A stretch of DNA of 23,194 bases from DSXH01 sp037446915 (GTDB lineage: Bacteria; Bacteroidota; Ignavibacteria; Ignavibacteriales; Melioribacteraceae): the NCBI GenBank assembly GCA_037446915.1, contig JBBIHP010000040.1:1-23194 (forward strand), read 5' to 3'. Positions 14,166 to 23,160 of the stretch are shown here, piece after piece; the first letter of the stretch is position 1; each line of letters begins with the position of its first letter. The translations under genes were made by a program, and so were the position numbers. The notes below the pieces were generated by a model, which did not search any database, had not been told where the DNA came from, and saw only the letters and a program-made list of their open reading frames with translations.

Positions 14166-16181
14166 ATGCCAAACTTCGAATTAATATCTAATTACAAACC
14201 GGCCGGCGATCAACCGAAAGCAATTAAAGAATTAGTGGATGGGCTTAACAAAGGTGTAAAGCATCAAACGCTGCTTGGAGTTACCGGAAGCGGCAAGACT
14301 TATACCATGTCCAATGTTATACAGCAGCATAACAAACCGACTCTAATTATTTCTCATAATAAAACCCTTGCAGCACAGCTCTATTCGGAATTCAAATCGT
14401 TCTTTCCGAATAATGCGGTCGAGTTTTTCATCAGTTATTATGATTACTATCAGCCGGAAGCATATGTTGTAAAGCGCGATCTTTATATCGAAAAGGATTT
14501 TTCTGTTAACGAAGAAATTGACCGGCTTCGGCTTAAAGCAACAACATCATTAATAGAAGGAAGACGCGATGTTATAATTGTTGCAAGTGTTTCTTGTATT
14601 TATGGTATTGGTGCGCCAGACGAATATGCACGGCAGATAATGTTCTTAAAAATAGGTCAATCGATTGAAAGAAAAAAACTTCTACGCAACCTGATTGATA
14701 TTTATTACGTTAGAAACGATGCTGAGTTCTCGCGCGGAACATTCCGTGCACGTGGTGATGTTGTTGAAATTATTCCGGCTTATCAATACGAAGAGGCGGT
14801 AAGAGTTGAATTCTGGGGAGATGAAATTGAACGGATCTCTATAATTGATTCAATTACAGGAAATGTAATTCAGCAAGTTGATTCTGTTCCAATCTATCCG
14901 GCAAAGTATTTTGTTACTACCAAAGATCAGGTTAACAGGGCAATTATATCAATTGAAGAGGAGCTTAAAGAGAGATTAAAATATTTCTGGTCCCAGGAAA
15001 AATATGTTGAAGCACAACGGCTTGAACAACGCACAAAGTTCGATATCGAAATGATGAGAGAAATAGGTTATTGCAGCGGAATAGAAAACTATTCGCGCCA
15101 CATGGATAACCGTCCCCCCGGTTCACGTCCATATTGTCTGTTCGATTATTTCCCCAAGGATTATCTTTTAATAATTGATGAATCACACGTAACGGTTCCC
15201 CAGGTTAGAGGAATGTATAACGGAGACAGATCCAGAAAAGAAGTTCTTGTTGAATATGGATTCCGGTTGCCGAGTGCTCTCGATAACCGTCCGCTTAAGT
15301 TCGAAGAGTTTGATAAACTTACCAATCAGGTTGTTTATGTAAGTGCAACGCCCGCTGATTACGAACTTGCAAGAAGTGGTGGCGTTTTTGTCGAACAGGT
15401 TATTCGTCCTACCGGATTGCTCGATCCGGAAATTGAAGTTAGACCGATTAAAGGTCAGATAGACGACCTAATAGGTGAAATTAGAAAACGTGTTGATAGA
15501 AAGGAACGGACACTTGTTACAACGCTTACAAAAAAAATGGCCGAGGATTTATCGGACTACCTTGATAAGCTGAAAATAAAAGTCCGTTACATACACAGCG
15601 ACATTGATGCACTGGAGCGTGTTGAAATTATACGCGATTTACGCATAGGCGATTTTGATGTTCTGGTTGGCGTTAACTTATTGCGCGAAGGATTAGATCT
15701 GCCGGAAGTTTCTCTTGTTGCAATCCTTGATGCCGACAAGGAAGGATTTCTTAGAAGCGAAAGATCTTTAATGCAGACCGCCGGAAGAACGGCGCGTAAT
15801 GTTAACGGAAAAGTTATGATGTATGCGGATGTTATAACCGAATCGATGCGAAAGACTATTAATGAAACCAACCGCCGAAGAAAGTTACAGGAGGAATACA
15901 ATAAAGAGCATGGCATTACTCCTAAAACAATTTATAAGAGTGTAGAAGAAATACTTTCATCTACATCTATTGCCGATGTGCGTAAGAAAGATTATGAAAA
16001 AGAAGAAGCTCAGTTCCTTAAAGTTGCAGAACCCGTTGTTCGTTTTATGAGTAAAGAACAGAAGCTGGAATTGATTGAACAGATGAACGAAGAGATGCTT
16101 GCAGCAGCAAAAGATCTTGAATTTGAACGCGCCGCTTTTCTAAGAGACGAAATTGAAAAAATGAAAAAACTGGTTAAATAA
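14166..16181 (+). CDS. uvrB: UvrABC excinuclease subunit B
   Basis: This 671-residue cytoplasmic protein verifies DNA damage after UvrA loading and positions UvrC for incision in nucleotide excision repair. Walker A GVTGSGKT is at residues 38-45. The damage-probing beta-hairpin tyrosines are in YYDYYQPEAYV (about 91-101), and the Walker B motif is DESH at 338-341. Helicase motifs include YVSATPADYE, VLVGVNLLREGLDLPEV and QTAGRTARN. A C-terminal UVR helix pair (about 632-668; IEQMNEEMLAAAKDLEFERAA) binds UvrA/UvrC. Length and all key motifs are as expected for a full, functional protein. No Shine-Dalgarno is evident before the ATG. No uvrA or uvrC lies in the window. Confidence 0.98.
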   Translation: MPNFELISNYKPAGDQPKAIKELVDGLNKGVKHQTLLGVTGSGKTYTMSNVIQQHNKPTLIISHNKTLAAQLYSEFKSFFPNNAVEFFISYYDYYQPEAYVVKRDLYIEKDFSVNEEIDRLRLKATTSLIEGRRDVIIVASVSCIYGIGAPDEYARQIMFLKIGQSIERKKLLRNLIDIYYVRNDAEFSRGTFRARGDVVEIIPAYQYEEAVRVEFWGDEIERISIIDSITGNVIQQVDSVPIYPAKYFVTTKDQVNRAIISIEEELKERLKYFWSQEKYVEAQRLEQRTKFDIEMMREIGYCSGIENYSRHMDNRPPGSRPYCLFDYFPKDYLLIIDESHVTVPQVRGMYNGDRSRKEVLVEYGFRLPSALDNRPLKFEEFDKLTNQVVYVSATPADYELARSGGVFVEQVIRPTGLLDPEIEVRPIKGQIDDLIGEIRKRVDRKERTLVTTLTKKMAEDLSDYLDKLKIKVRYIHSDIDALERVEIIRDLRIGDFDVLVGVNLLREGLDLPEVSLVAILDADKEGFLRSERSLMQTAGRTARNVNGKVMMYADVITESMRKTINETNRRRKLQEEYNKEHGITPKTIYKSVEEILSSTSIADVRKKDYEKEEAQFLKVAEPVVRFMSKEQKLELIEQMNEEMLAAAKDLEFERAAFLRDEIEKMKKLVK

Positions 16182-16216
16182 ATTTTTTTATTAGAGCAAG
16201 AAAATCAAAATTAAAC

Positions 16217-16270
16217 GAGTCCGCATCTAATCCTTTGCGAACTCTACTTTCTAACTTTGCGGCCTCTGCG
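16217..16270. repeat. Degenerate CTTTGCG/CTCTGCG intergenic repeat remnant
   Basis: Between uvrB and the convergent redoxin gene, TTTGCGAACTCT (16234-16245) is echoed by TTTGCGGCCTCTGCG (16256-16270), and GAGTCCGC (16217-16224) can pair with GCGAACTC (16237-16244) with one mismatch. The stretch is richer in GC than its surroundings. I see no U-tract or strong stem that would make it a terminator. Confidence 0.35.
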
Positions 16271-16291
16271 CGATCTTCTTTTCTTTTTTTA

Positions 16292-16975
16292 CTAAAGCAA
16301 CTTTTCGATAACATTCAATAAATAGTTTACACCCGGTCTATCGGCGGTGGACTGACCAACGTACTTAAATTTCAGCACTCCATTTTTATCGAGCAGAAAA
16401 ACAGCGGGAATATTCTGATCGACCTTTGATCCGCCCCATTCAGTCATAAATAGTCCCAGCGATTTAGAGACTGTTCTTGCCGAATCAATTAGAATTGGAA
16501 ATGGAGTGGGCACTTCGCCCTTCTTAAACTCATACTTTTCTGTAAAATAATTTTTTGCAAATGCCGCTCTTCGTTTACTTTGCTCGCTATCGTCCTTGGG
16601 ATTTTTCATAGATTCGATTAATGTCATCTGATCCGGGAATGCATCGATCCACTCATGTGTTTTTTCTTCGCTATAAGGAAAAACATAAAGAATTTGTAAG
16701 TCCGTCTTACCCTTTATTTTTTTATCAAGATCCAGTAGTTGAGCATATTGATAATTACAGATAGAGCACCAGCGGTTTTCAGCGGCATATCCGCGCGGAA
16801 ATACTATAAGAACATTTTTTCCTTTAAAATCCGAGAGAGAAACTGTTTTACCATCGTATGTCGGCATTGTAAAATTGTTCATCGGTCTGTCTAACATAGC
16901 CGGCTGTATTTGTGCGAATGCGAACGAAGCGATAAAGAATAGAGCAATTAGAATAGAGTTGTTTAATCTGAACAT
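16292..16975 (-). CDS. Exported redoxin/thiol peroxidase-like protein (AhpC/TSA fold)
   Basis: The 227-residue product has a signal peptide (about residues 1-22, ending FAFAQ). A thioredoxin-fold domain of the AhpC/TSA-Redoxin type follows: MPTYDGKTVSLSDFKGKNVLIVFPRG, then CSIC (C70, C73) at the active-site position, a cis-proline region (VPTPFPILID) and the closing NIPAVFLLDKNGVLKFKYVG. An insertion of about 50 residues (about 100-150) separates the active-site half from the rest. The CxxC points to disulfide exchange or peroxide reduction outside the cytoplasm; substrate unknown. GGAG lies five bases before the ATG. It converges with uvrB and lies 23 bp downstream of the TPR kinase gene on the same strand, so the two may be co-transcribed. 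Confidence 0.85.
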   Translation of the reverse strand: MFRLNNSILIALFFIASFAFAQIQPAMLDRPMNNFTMPTYDGKTVSLSDFKGKNVLIVFPRGYAAENRWCSICNYQYAQLLDLDKKIKGKTDLQILYVFPYSEEKTHEWIDAFPDQMTLIESMKNPKDDSEQSKRRAAFAKNYFTEKYEFKKGEVPTPFPILIDSARTVSKSLGLFMTEWGGSKVDQNIPAVFLLDKNGVLKFKYVGQSTADRPGVNYLLNVIEKLL

Positions 16976-16998
16976 AACATCTCCATCAATTAAAAAGA

Positions 16999-18954
16999 TT
17001 ATGCTTTTTGAGGCAAAGAAAGAATTACGGTCGTACCTTTTTCCGGTTCGCTCTCAATTGTAATAGTTCCTTTATGAGCATCTACGAACTCTTTAACTAA
17101 AATCATTCCAAGCCCCGATCCCGATTCTCCGGTGGTTCCCTTAGAAATAGTTTTTCTATCTAATGCGAAAAGGTCTTTAATTGTATCCTGATCCATTCCT
17201 ATTCCATCATCGGTTATTTTGATTATGCAATTTCGGTGAGAACACTCGCCGGATATTTTAATGTGACCGTTTATATTGGTGAATTTTGCAGAATTGAAAA
17301 TAATATTTCGAAGAATTGTGTTTAACATTTGTTCATCTGCAAAAACTTCAAATGATTCATTTATCTCGATATCTAAAGAAATGTTTTTACTGTTCAAACG
17401 TGTTTCTATTAGCTGAATTATTTTATTGATGATTGGCTTTAGGGTAAGCTTATCGGGTTTAAATTTTATTTCTTTTCTTTGGTTTTTTGCCCACATCAAA
17501 AGATTTTCCAGAAGATCGAAATCTTTTTTAATTAACCCGCCAACCATTTCGATTACTTCCTTTTTTTCGGCTTCGGATAAATCATCATATTGTTCTTTAA
17601 GCAAACCAAGAGCTGTAAAAGTTGCGCCGAAGGGTTCGCGTAAATCGTGAGCAATAATCCTGAAAAATTTCTCCCTTACAATATTTATACTGTTCAGTTC
17701 TTCGGAAATTTTTTTCTTATCGAAATAACGTATTAACAAAATAATGGCAAGAAGTATTGATAGAATAGCGATTATTATTAAATAATTTCTTTGTTTGGTC
17801 TGGTTCTCTAATTCTTTTTGAATAATTTCTTTGTCTCTTTCGGCCTTTTCAATTTTAATAAGCGATTCAAGTTCGCCAAGTTTAATAATTTCTTCTTTGG
17901 TAACGATAGAATCTTTCAGATTATAATATTTTTCGTGATAGTATAAAGCACTGTCGAGTCTTCCTACCTGTTTAAAAAACTCGTAGTAAGTTTTATATGT
18001 TAGTGCAGTAAGCGTAGGGGAGTTTATTTCTTTCGCTTTGTTTAATGCAAGAGATAAAAATTTGTTTCCGGCGTTAATATTATTTAGTGTAATGTAAATT
18101 CTTGCAATGCTATTTAAACCGTTTATCTCTCCCTCGGGATTAAATATTTTTCTATTTAACTCAATTGATTTTGTTATATAATCGAGCGCTTCATTATAGT
18201 TCTTTTTTGTATATGCAAGTTCTCCTAACCCTCTCCAAACTCCGGCAATCCCTTTAAGATAATTACTTTTGTTGTAAATTTTTTCAAGTGTGTTATAAGT
18301 TTCTTCTGCCCTTAAATAATCTCCATTTCTTTGAGCAATCCGGGCTATAGAAAGGAGAATTCTGCCATGCATATCATTAAGATTTAATTGCTGTGCAATA
18401 TTTTTAGCTTTATCGAAAAATTCTAGGGCTTTATTAAAATCATCCTGGGAATTATAAAGCCGTGCTAAGTTTACATAGCAGTAAGCAAGTCCTCGTTGAT
18501 CATTATTCGTTTCGAAAATTTGAATTGCTCTTTGAATATTTTCGGTTGCTTTTACGATGTCATTTTTTATCCGGAATATTTCGCCGAGATTATTATAAGA
18601 ATATGCAACCTGTGTAAGATCGTTTGCCAATTGTGCGATTTTAAGAGCTTCCACGTGATAAGTATTTGCTATGTCTATTGCGCCGATATTTGTATAAACA
18701 ATTCCAAGATAATTATTTGCACGTGCCTGTCCCGATAAATCACCAAGATTCTTAAATATACTTAAAGCTTCTTTCCCAAGCTGGATAGCAACAAGCGGTT
18801 CATTACTTCGTCGCTTCCATGTATCTTCTAATAAAATTCTCGCCCGAGAAGAGTCTTCAAAAGCAGAAATGCTTTTGTAAATAGAATCAATTGATGTTTG
18901 AGAAAAATGAAGAGAGGTAAATGTAATAAGTAAAATAAACGTCTTTTTTAGCAT
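16999..18954 (-). CDS. TPR-containing sensor histidine kinase
   Basis: This 651-residue kinase has a signal sequence (residues 1-18, ending LHFSQ) and a presumably periplasmic array of tetratricopeptide repeats (about 40-345; e.g. AYSYNNLGEIFRIKND, GLAYCYVNLARLYNSQDD). A short coiled coil (about 355-388), one membrane helix (391-411) and a HisKA domain with H436 in IIAHDLREPFGATF follow. The ATPase domain carries NIIFNSAKF, DDGIGMD and GSGLGMILVKEF. The architecture is common in the Bacteroidota group. The ATG at 18954 is chosen because AAGGA lies four bases upstream and the signal sequence starts there; an extension to 19005 adds a polar stretch. No response regulator is adjacent, so the kinase is an orphan here. 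It likely reads a protein-protein signal through the TPR array. Confidence 0.93.
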   Translation of the reverse strand: MLKKTFILLITFTSLHFSQTSIDSIYKSISAFEDSSRARILLEDTWKRRSNEPLVAIQLGKEALSIFKNLGDLSGQARANNYLGIVYTNIGAIDIANTYHVEALKIAQLANDLTQVAYSYNNLGEIFRIKNDIVKATENIQRAIQIFETNNDQRGLAYCYVNLARLYNSQDDFNKALEFFDKAKNIAQQLNLNDMHGRILLSIARIAQRNGDYLRAEETYNTLEKIYNKSNYLKGIAGVWRGLGELAYTKKNYNEALDYITKSIELNRKIFNPEGEINGLNSIARIYITLNNINAGNKFLSLALNKAKEINSPTLTALTYKTYYEFFKQVGRLDSALYYHEKYYNLKDSIVTKEEIIKLGELESLIKIEKAERDKEIIQKELENQTKQRNYLIIIAILSILLAIILLIRYFDKKKISEELNSINIVREKFFRIIAHDLREPFGATFTALGLLKEQYDDLSEAEKKEVIEMVGGLIKKDFDLLENLLMWAKNQRKEIKFKPDKLTLKPIINKIIQLIETRLNSKNISLDIEINESFEVFADEQMLNTILRNIIFNSAKFTNINGHIKISGECSHRNCIIKITDDGIGMDQDTIKDLFALDRKTISKGTTGESGSGLGMILVKEFVDAHKGTITIESEPEKGTTVILSLPQKA

Positions 18955-19133
18955 ATATTCCTTTTTATGCTGAACAAAACTACAAAGAGTTGAATAAGTT
19001 GACAAGCCCCAAAATAATTTTTTTAATCCTCAGCTGAATTTTTGCAAAGTTTTTACCTCGTTCCGATCTACGAAGGAAATAGTATTGTATTATTTATTTG
19101 ATGGTTATTAGAATTTTAAAATCCTATGCCCGA

Positions 19134-19175
19134 GCAAAAATAATAGACCCCGGTGGAATCAAAATCCATCGGGGT
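19134..19175 (-). terminator. Rho-independent terminator of the C1 peptidase gene
   Basis: The arms ACCCCGGTGGA (19147-19157) and TCCATCGGGGT (19165-19175) pair over 11 bp with one G-T wobble around a 7-base loop. Read on the minus strand, the stem is followed by a U-rich tail (CTATTATTTTTGC, 19146 down to 19134). It begins 7 bases after the stop of the peptidase gene. This separates that gene from the TPR kinase gene downstream. Confidence 0.7.
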
Positions 19176-19181
19176 TATTTT

Positions 19182-20336
19182 CTATAGCCCTAATTTTGTT
19201 TTAATATCCGGCGGGATAGCGCTTTTATGAATCATTATTGCAACGGTTTTAAGTCGTACGTAGGACTCGCTCATATACCAGTAACCGTCGTACTTTTTAT
19301 CCTTAGTTCCCCAAGAATTCTTTGTGTAATAATATTTAGTTCCGTTCTGGTCTTTTGCCAGTCCGGTTAAATGCATCAGGTGATCATCTGTTGTAGTGTA
19401 ATTATCAAAGGTTGATTGCCTCATTTCCTGAGTTATCGTTTTTTCTTTAACCGGAATTTCTGATTTTTCTTCTTCGCCCTCTTTAATTTCTAACGGGTCT
19501 AAGGGGACAATTGCTATTCCTTTTTTCCTATCAAATTCTTTCTCGCTTACATCACCGTCCCAGCAAACCGAGTAACCATTTGAAAGAGCATAATCGATTA
19601 CAGCCATCAATTCATCCATCGGAACATTATAATATTTGTCCTTACTCCAGTTATCAGGAATTTCAAGATCGAATGTTGAATAGAAAGGACGATGGGAATA
19701 CGAAGTTATTTCAACATAATCTTCAGCATTAAATCCGAGTGATTCCACAAAAGTCTTCGGCGTATAATTTTTACCCTGGTATGTAAACTCGTCAACCGGT
19801 TTTCCCAAATAAATATTAAGTGCGGAATTAAAAACATTTTTCCAGAGTGGAGTAATTTTTCCGCCGCGATTCTTTTTTACCGCATCAACAATTCCTTCCA
19901 GTACCGATGCCATTTCTCCATGATTGTGTTCCTCTTCTCCAATGTTCATTCCTCTGTAAATTTCTTCCGGAACAAACCCAAATTGTTTTACAACATTTGT
20001 TACATCGTGTGCCTGTCCGCCAACACCAAAATTGTATGATCCATGATAGCGAATATACTTTTCTGCTTTATCAGGATAAGCAAACCGAACAAACCACATC
20101 GGAGAAAGTATATGCTCTCCCTTTCCCATTCTTATTAACTCTGTTTCTATAAATGATGTTGTTGCAAAAGACCAGCACGTTCCTGTCTTAGATTGATTTT
20201 TAACGGGCGTAGTTTTAACCTGATGAATTATTGTAAACTCATATGCCTCTTTCTTTTTCTTTCCCTGACCAAAGATTACAAGCGGAACAAGTATGAAAAT
20301 TATTATTAGTTGAAATGTGGATTTAAAGCGGTTCAT
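19182..20336 (-). CDS. Exported C1-family cysteine peptidase (bleomycin hydrolase/aminopeptidase C-like)
   Basis: The 384-residue product has a signal peptide (about residues 1-24, ending VIFGQ). A papain-like peptidase of the C1B type follows: oxyanion Q48 and catalytic C54 in PVKNQSKTGTCWSFATTSFIE, the histidine in TTDDHLMHLTGLAKD, and the asparagine in YYTKNSWGTKDKKYDGYWYMSE. All active residues are present. The close spacing of signal peptide and catalytic cysteine means there is almost no propeptide. A Glu/Lys-rich surface insertion (about 287-310) precedes the histidine. Classical bleomycin hydrolase and PepC are cytosolic, so export is notable. AAGGGGG four bases before the ATG at 20336 fixes that start over 20375. 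The gene is divergent from the asparaginase-like gene, and a terminator follows it. It likely degrades or trims peptides in the periplasm. Confidence 0.92.
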   Translation of the reverse strand: MNRFKSTFQLIIIFILVPLVIFGQGKKKKEAYEFTIIHQVKTTPVKNQSKTGTCWSFATTSFIETELIRMGKGEHILSPMWFVRFAYPDKAEKYIRYHGSYNFGVGGQAHDVTNVVKQFGFVPEEIYRGMNIGEEEHNHGEMASVLEGIVDAVKKNRGGKITPLWKNVFNSALNIYLGKPVDEFTYQGKNYTPKTFVESLGFNAEDYVEITSYSHRPFYSTFDLEIPDNWSKDKYYNVPMDELMAVIDYALSNGYSVCWDGDVSEKEFDRKKGIAIVPLDPLEIKEGEEEKSEIPVKEKTITQEMRQSTFDNYTTTDDHLMHLTGLAKDQNGTKYYYTKNSWGTKDKKYDGYWYMSESYVRLKTVAIMIHKSAIPPDIKTKLGL

Positions 20337-20426
20337 GTTACCCCCTTGAGGATAAGTTTTAAAATTCCTTTTCAAATTTATATGAACGGGTTTTTAATTC
20401 ATAGTAAATAATATTTTACTTAACAA

Positions 20427-20455
20427 TTGATTTTAATATGATTGCGAATTAATTT
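20427..20455 (+). promoter_or_regulatory. Candidate promoter for the isoaspartyl peptidase gene
   Basis: TTGATT (20427-20432) and TAATTT (20450-20455) are separated by 17 bp, resembling a primary-sigma -35/-10 pair about 30 bp ahead of the ATG at 20487. The region is AT-rich, so chance matches are easy, and promoter rules in this lineage are not well known to me. Confidence 0.3.
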
Positions 20456-20486
20456 CATTTGTCTTACTAACAAATAGATGTGAAAA

Positions 20487-21479
20487 ATGAGAACTCTGCA
20501 GAAATCCGCAAAAATCTTTTTATTCATATTAATTATAACATCCAATAATATAATTGGCCAGGAAAAGAAATTTGGAATAGTAATCCACGGCGGCGCCGGA
20601 AGAATTGTTAAAGAAAACATGAACGCTGAAAGGGAAGCAGAATATTCTAATAAGTTAAAAGAGGTTCTTGAAACCGGTTATAAAATTCTTTCCGAGGGCG
20701 GAAGCGCCCTTGATGCGGTTGAAGCTGTTATTCAGTTAATGGAAGAGTCACCATTATTTAATGCGGGTAAGGGCGCGGTACTAACAGAAAAGGGAGTCGC
20801 AGAACTTGATGCTTCTATTATGGATGGAAAAACTCATTCTGCCGGAGCTGTCGCAGGTATTAAACATGTAAAAAGTCCAATAACGCTTGCCCGGCTGGTT
20901 ATGGAAAAATCCCCTCACGTAATGATGATTAGTGATGGAGCTGAAGAGTTTGCAAAACAGAATGGGCTTGAAATGGTTGAGAACAATTATTTCATTACCA
21001 AAGAAAGATGGGAGTCTTATCAAAGAGCTTTACAACGCGAGGAAGAAAGAAAGAAAACCGAAAAACACGGAACTGTTGGCGCTGTGGCGCTCGACAAAAA
21101 TGGCAATATTGCAGCTGGAACATCAACAGGCGGAATGATGATGAAAAAATTTGGAAGAGTTGGAGATGCTCCTATAATTGGCGCAGGAACTTATGCAAAC
21201 AATAATACTTGTGGTGTATCAGCAACGGGAAGCGGAGAGTATTTTATTCGAATTGGCGTTGCCAAAGATATTTCTTCTTTGATTGAATATAAGGGAATGA
21301 CATTGCAATATGCTTCGGAAGAAGTAATTAAGAAAGTTGGAGATCTTGGTGGTAGTGGCGGAGTTATATGTCTGGATAAATTCGGCAATGTTGCCATGCC
21401 TTTTAATACGGAAGGGATGTACCGCGGATATTTCATAAATGGAGAGAAACCGGTTGTTAAAATGTATAGAGATGAATAA
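20487..21479 (+). CDS. Exported isoaspartyl peptidase/L-asparaginase (plant-type Ntn hydrolase)
   Basis: The 330-residue product has a signal peptide (about residues 1-25, ending NIIGQ). The asparaginase-2 family fold follows: IVIHGGAGRI near the start, ALDAVEAVI, FNAGKGAVLT, LDASIMDG, then the autoprocessing site KHGTVGAVALD, where T196 would become the N-terminal nucleophile of the beta chain. GTSTGGMMMKKFGRVGDAPI and the ATGSGEYF loop complete the substrate site. The enzyme cleaves beta-aspartyl dipeptides and asparagine. Location in the periplasm suggests scavenging of damaged peptides. It faces the exported C1 peptidase across a 150-bp divergent region. DUF1761 follows at 43 bp. Confidence 0.95.
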   Translation: MRTLQKSAKIFLFILIITSNNIIGQEKKFGIVIHGGAGRIVKENMNAEREAEYSNKLKEVLETGYKILSEGGSALDAVEAVIQLMEESPLFNAGKGAVLTEKGVAELDASIMDGKTHSAGAVAGIKHVKSPITLARLVMEKSPHVMMISDGAEEFAKQNGLEMVENNYFITKERWESYQRALQREEERKKTEKHGTVGAVALDKNGNIAAGTSTGGMMMKKFGRVGDAPIIGAGTYANNNTCGVSATGSGEYFIRIGVAKDISSLIEYKGMTLQYASEEVIKKVGDLGGSGGVICLDKFGNVAMPFNTEGMYRGYFINGEKPVVKMYRDE

Positions 21480-21522
21480 ATTTTTCAGCTTTCTGCAATC
21501 ATTCAAATGATATGAGGTTAAA

Positions 21523-21942
21523 ATGGAGCTTCACAGCCAAATCAATTTGTGGGCGGTTTTAGTCTGCGCTGTAATTGGAACTGGAATCGGTGCTATCTGG
21601 TATAGTCATATGTTTCTTGGAAAAGTCTGGGTAGCATCATTGGATAAAACAGAAGATGAATGGCGAACCGACTTTATGCCTCTTAAAACATACTTCGTTT
21701 CCTTTCTTTCACAGCTTGTAATGGCATTTATTCTTGCGATGATTATGAGTTATACGGGAGTTGCAACGCCAGAGGAAGGAATCAAAATTGCTTTTATGGC
21801 AGCAATAGGATTTATTGCAACAACCATGACAATCAACTTTTTGTTTGAGGGTAGAACCTTTCAACAGTTTGTAATTGATGCCGGTTATCATTTTATAGTT
21901 CTTCTTATTAATGGAATTGTTTTAGGCGCCTGGCGGGTATAA
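21523..21942 (+). CDS. DUF1761 membrane protein
   Basis: This 139-residue integral membrane protein has four helices (about residues 8-32, 52-76, 82-105 and 115-136). The DUF1761 signature is visible: NLWAVLVCAVIGTGIGAIWYS near the start, a W-x-x-DF segment before helix 2, and AGYHFIVLLINGIVLGAW at the end. The function of the family is unknown. GAGG lies five bases before the ATG. It is 43 bp downstream of the asparaginase-like gene and may be co-transcribed; no functional link is evident. Confidence 0.88.
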   Translation: MELHSQINLWAVLVCAVIGTGIGAIWYSHMFLGKVWVASLDKTEDEWRTDFMPLKTYFVSFLSQLVMAFILAMIMSYTGVATPEEGIKIAFMAAIGFIATTMTINFLFEGRTFQQFVIDAGYHFIVLLINGIVLGAWRV

Positions 21943-22101
21943 TTATAAAATATTTTATGTATTGAATAAGGCGTTTAATAAAATGGGGATTAAGCATTTG
22001 GCTTTAAATTCTAACGCGGCTCTGTTTTAATACACTAATTTTAATAGTGCTTACAAAGTAGATTTTTTTATTCTTGCAGTAACAAAAAGAGTAATTTTAA
22101 A

Positions 22102-23160
22102 ATGAACCTCCTCATAAAAATATCTTTCAATTCATTTAACATAAAATTTCTTCTTATATGTTTTCTAATAAGTTTTAGCATACTGGCCCAGCCGGCAAAA
22201 TTCACACTGGAAGGAAAGGTTGTTGATAGTCAAACGGGCGAACCAATTTTACTTGTTAATGTGTATTTATCACACACAACATTAGGCTCGGCAACCGATG
22301 CCAATGGAAATTTTAAAATACCCGACGTTCCCGGATCTTTGTATTCGCTGGTTGCATCAGCAATTGGCTACGAACCTCAAATAGTAAGCATCGACTTGAG
22401 AAACAGGATTAATAAATTTATTACTATAAAACTAACTCCCAAAACTTATGAATTGGAAGAAGTTGATGTCCAGGCAAGAGAAGATATTAACTGGAAAAAG
22501 CAACTGGAGTTGTTTAAAAAATTATTTTTTGGCGATAATGAATTTGCAAAATACTGTGAGATAAAAAATCCGTATCACATAAATTTTAGTGAAAGCTCCA
22601 CGCTTTTTACAGCAAATACATCACGCGCCATCTTAATACGCAACAATGCTCTTGGATATGAGATTGAATGCATTCTGAAATATTTTCAGTATAACAAACT
22701 AAAAAGAAATCTTACCTTTTCTATTTTTCCAAAATTTAGCGAGATTATTTCAACCGATAAAGATTCAATGGAGTCTTTTATTGAAAACCGCAAAAAAGCA
22801 TATATTGCTTCAACCACTCATCTTTTATCTTTACTTGCCGAAGGAAGATTTAGATATCGCGACGAAGGTTTTGTTCTAAAACTTGATTCAGGCACGGTCG
22901 GTAAGTCGGAAGAGATTGTAAAAAGGGACTCCGTAAATAATCGTTACTATCTTAATTTTAAAGATTGTATGACCATTCAATATTGGAATGCGGGACTCCG
23001 CACTTCATCCAAAATTTGTTTGAAGTTTGGTTCGACCGAATTCAGCTCCGATGGATTTCTAATGTATCCGGGCGAGTTTGAAATTACCGGTGCAATGGCT
23101 AAAGAAGGCGTAGCGACACAACTTCCAAGATTTCTTGAATTATCGAATTATGGCAATTGA
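22102..23160 (+). CDS. Exported protein with N-terminal carboxypeptidase-regulatory-like domain
   Basis: The 352-residue product has a long signal peptide (about residues 1-30, ending SILAQ). A carboxypeptidase-regulatory-like beta-sandwich spans about 33-115 (LEGKVVDSQTGEPILLVNVYL, GSATDANGNFKIPDVPGSLYSLVASAIGYEPQ). The remaining 230 residues have no domain I recognise; they begin WKKQLELFKKLFFGDNEFAKYCEIKNPYHINF. In the Bacteroidota group this N-terminal domain often heads SusC/TonB-dependent receptors, but this protein is too short for a barrel of that kind and lacks a plug domain. Similar short proteins are usually called carboxypeptidase-like regulatory domain proteins of unknown function. 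The upstream 159 bp (21943-22101) is AT-rich, with a 14-bp AT palindrome at 21945-21958 and no clear promoter. Confidence 0.88.
   Translation: MNLLIKISFNSFNIKFLLICFLISFSILAQPAKFTLEGKVVDSQTGEPILLVNVYLSHTTLGSATDANGNFKIPDVPGSLYSLVASAIGYEPQIVSIDLRNRINKFITIKLTPKTYELEEVDVQAREDINWKKQLELFKKLFFGDNEFAKYCEIKNPYHINFSESSTLFTANTSRAILIRNNALGYEIECILKYFQYNKLKRNLTFSIFPKFSEIISTDKDSMESFIENRKKAYIASTTHLLSLLAEGRFRYRDEGFVLKLDSGTVGKSEEIVKRDSVNNRYYLNFKDCMTIQYWNAGLRTSSKICLKFGSTEFSSDGFLMYPGEFEITGAMAKEGVATQLPRFLELSNYGN

Noticed and set aside
16150..16195. Possible terminator after uvrB (A-run and T-run around its stop codon)
   Set aside because: The only stem would be A-T pairs between AAAAAA and TTTTTT around the stop codon, with no GC content; not convincing.
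21945..21958. 14-bp AT-only palindrome ATAAAATATTTTAT after the DUF1761 gene
   Set aside because: Such palindromes arise easily by chance in AT-rich spacers; there is no second copy or other context.
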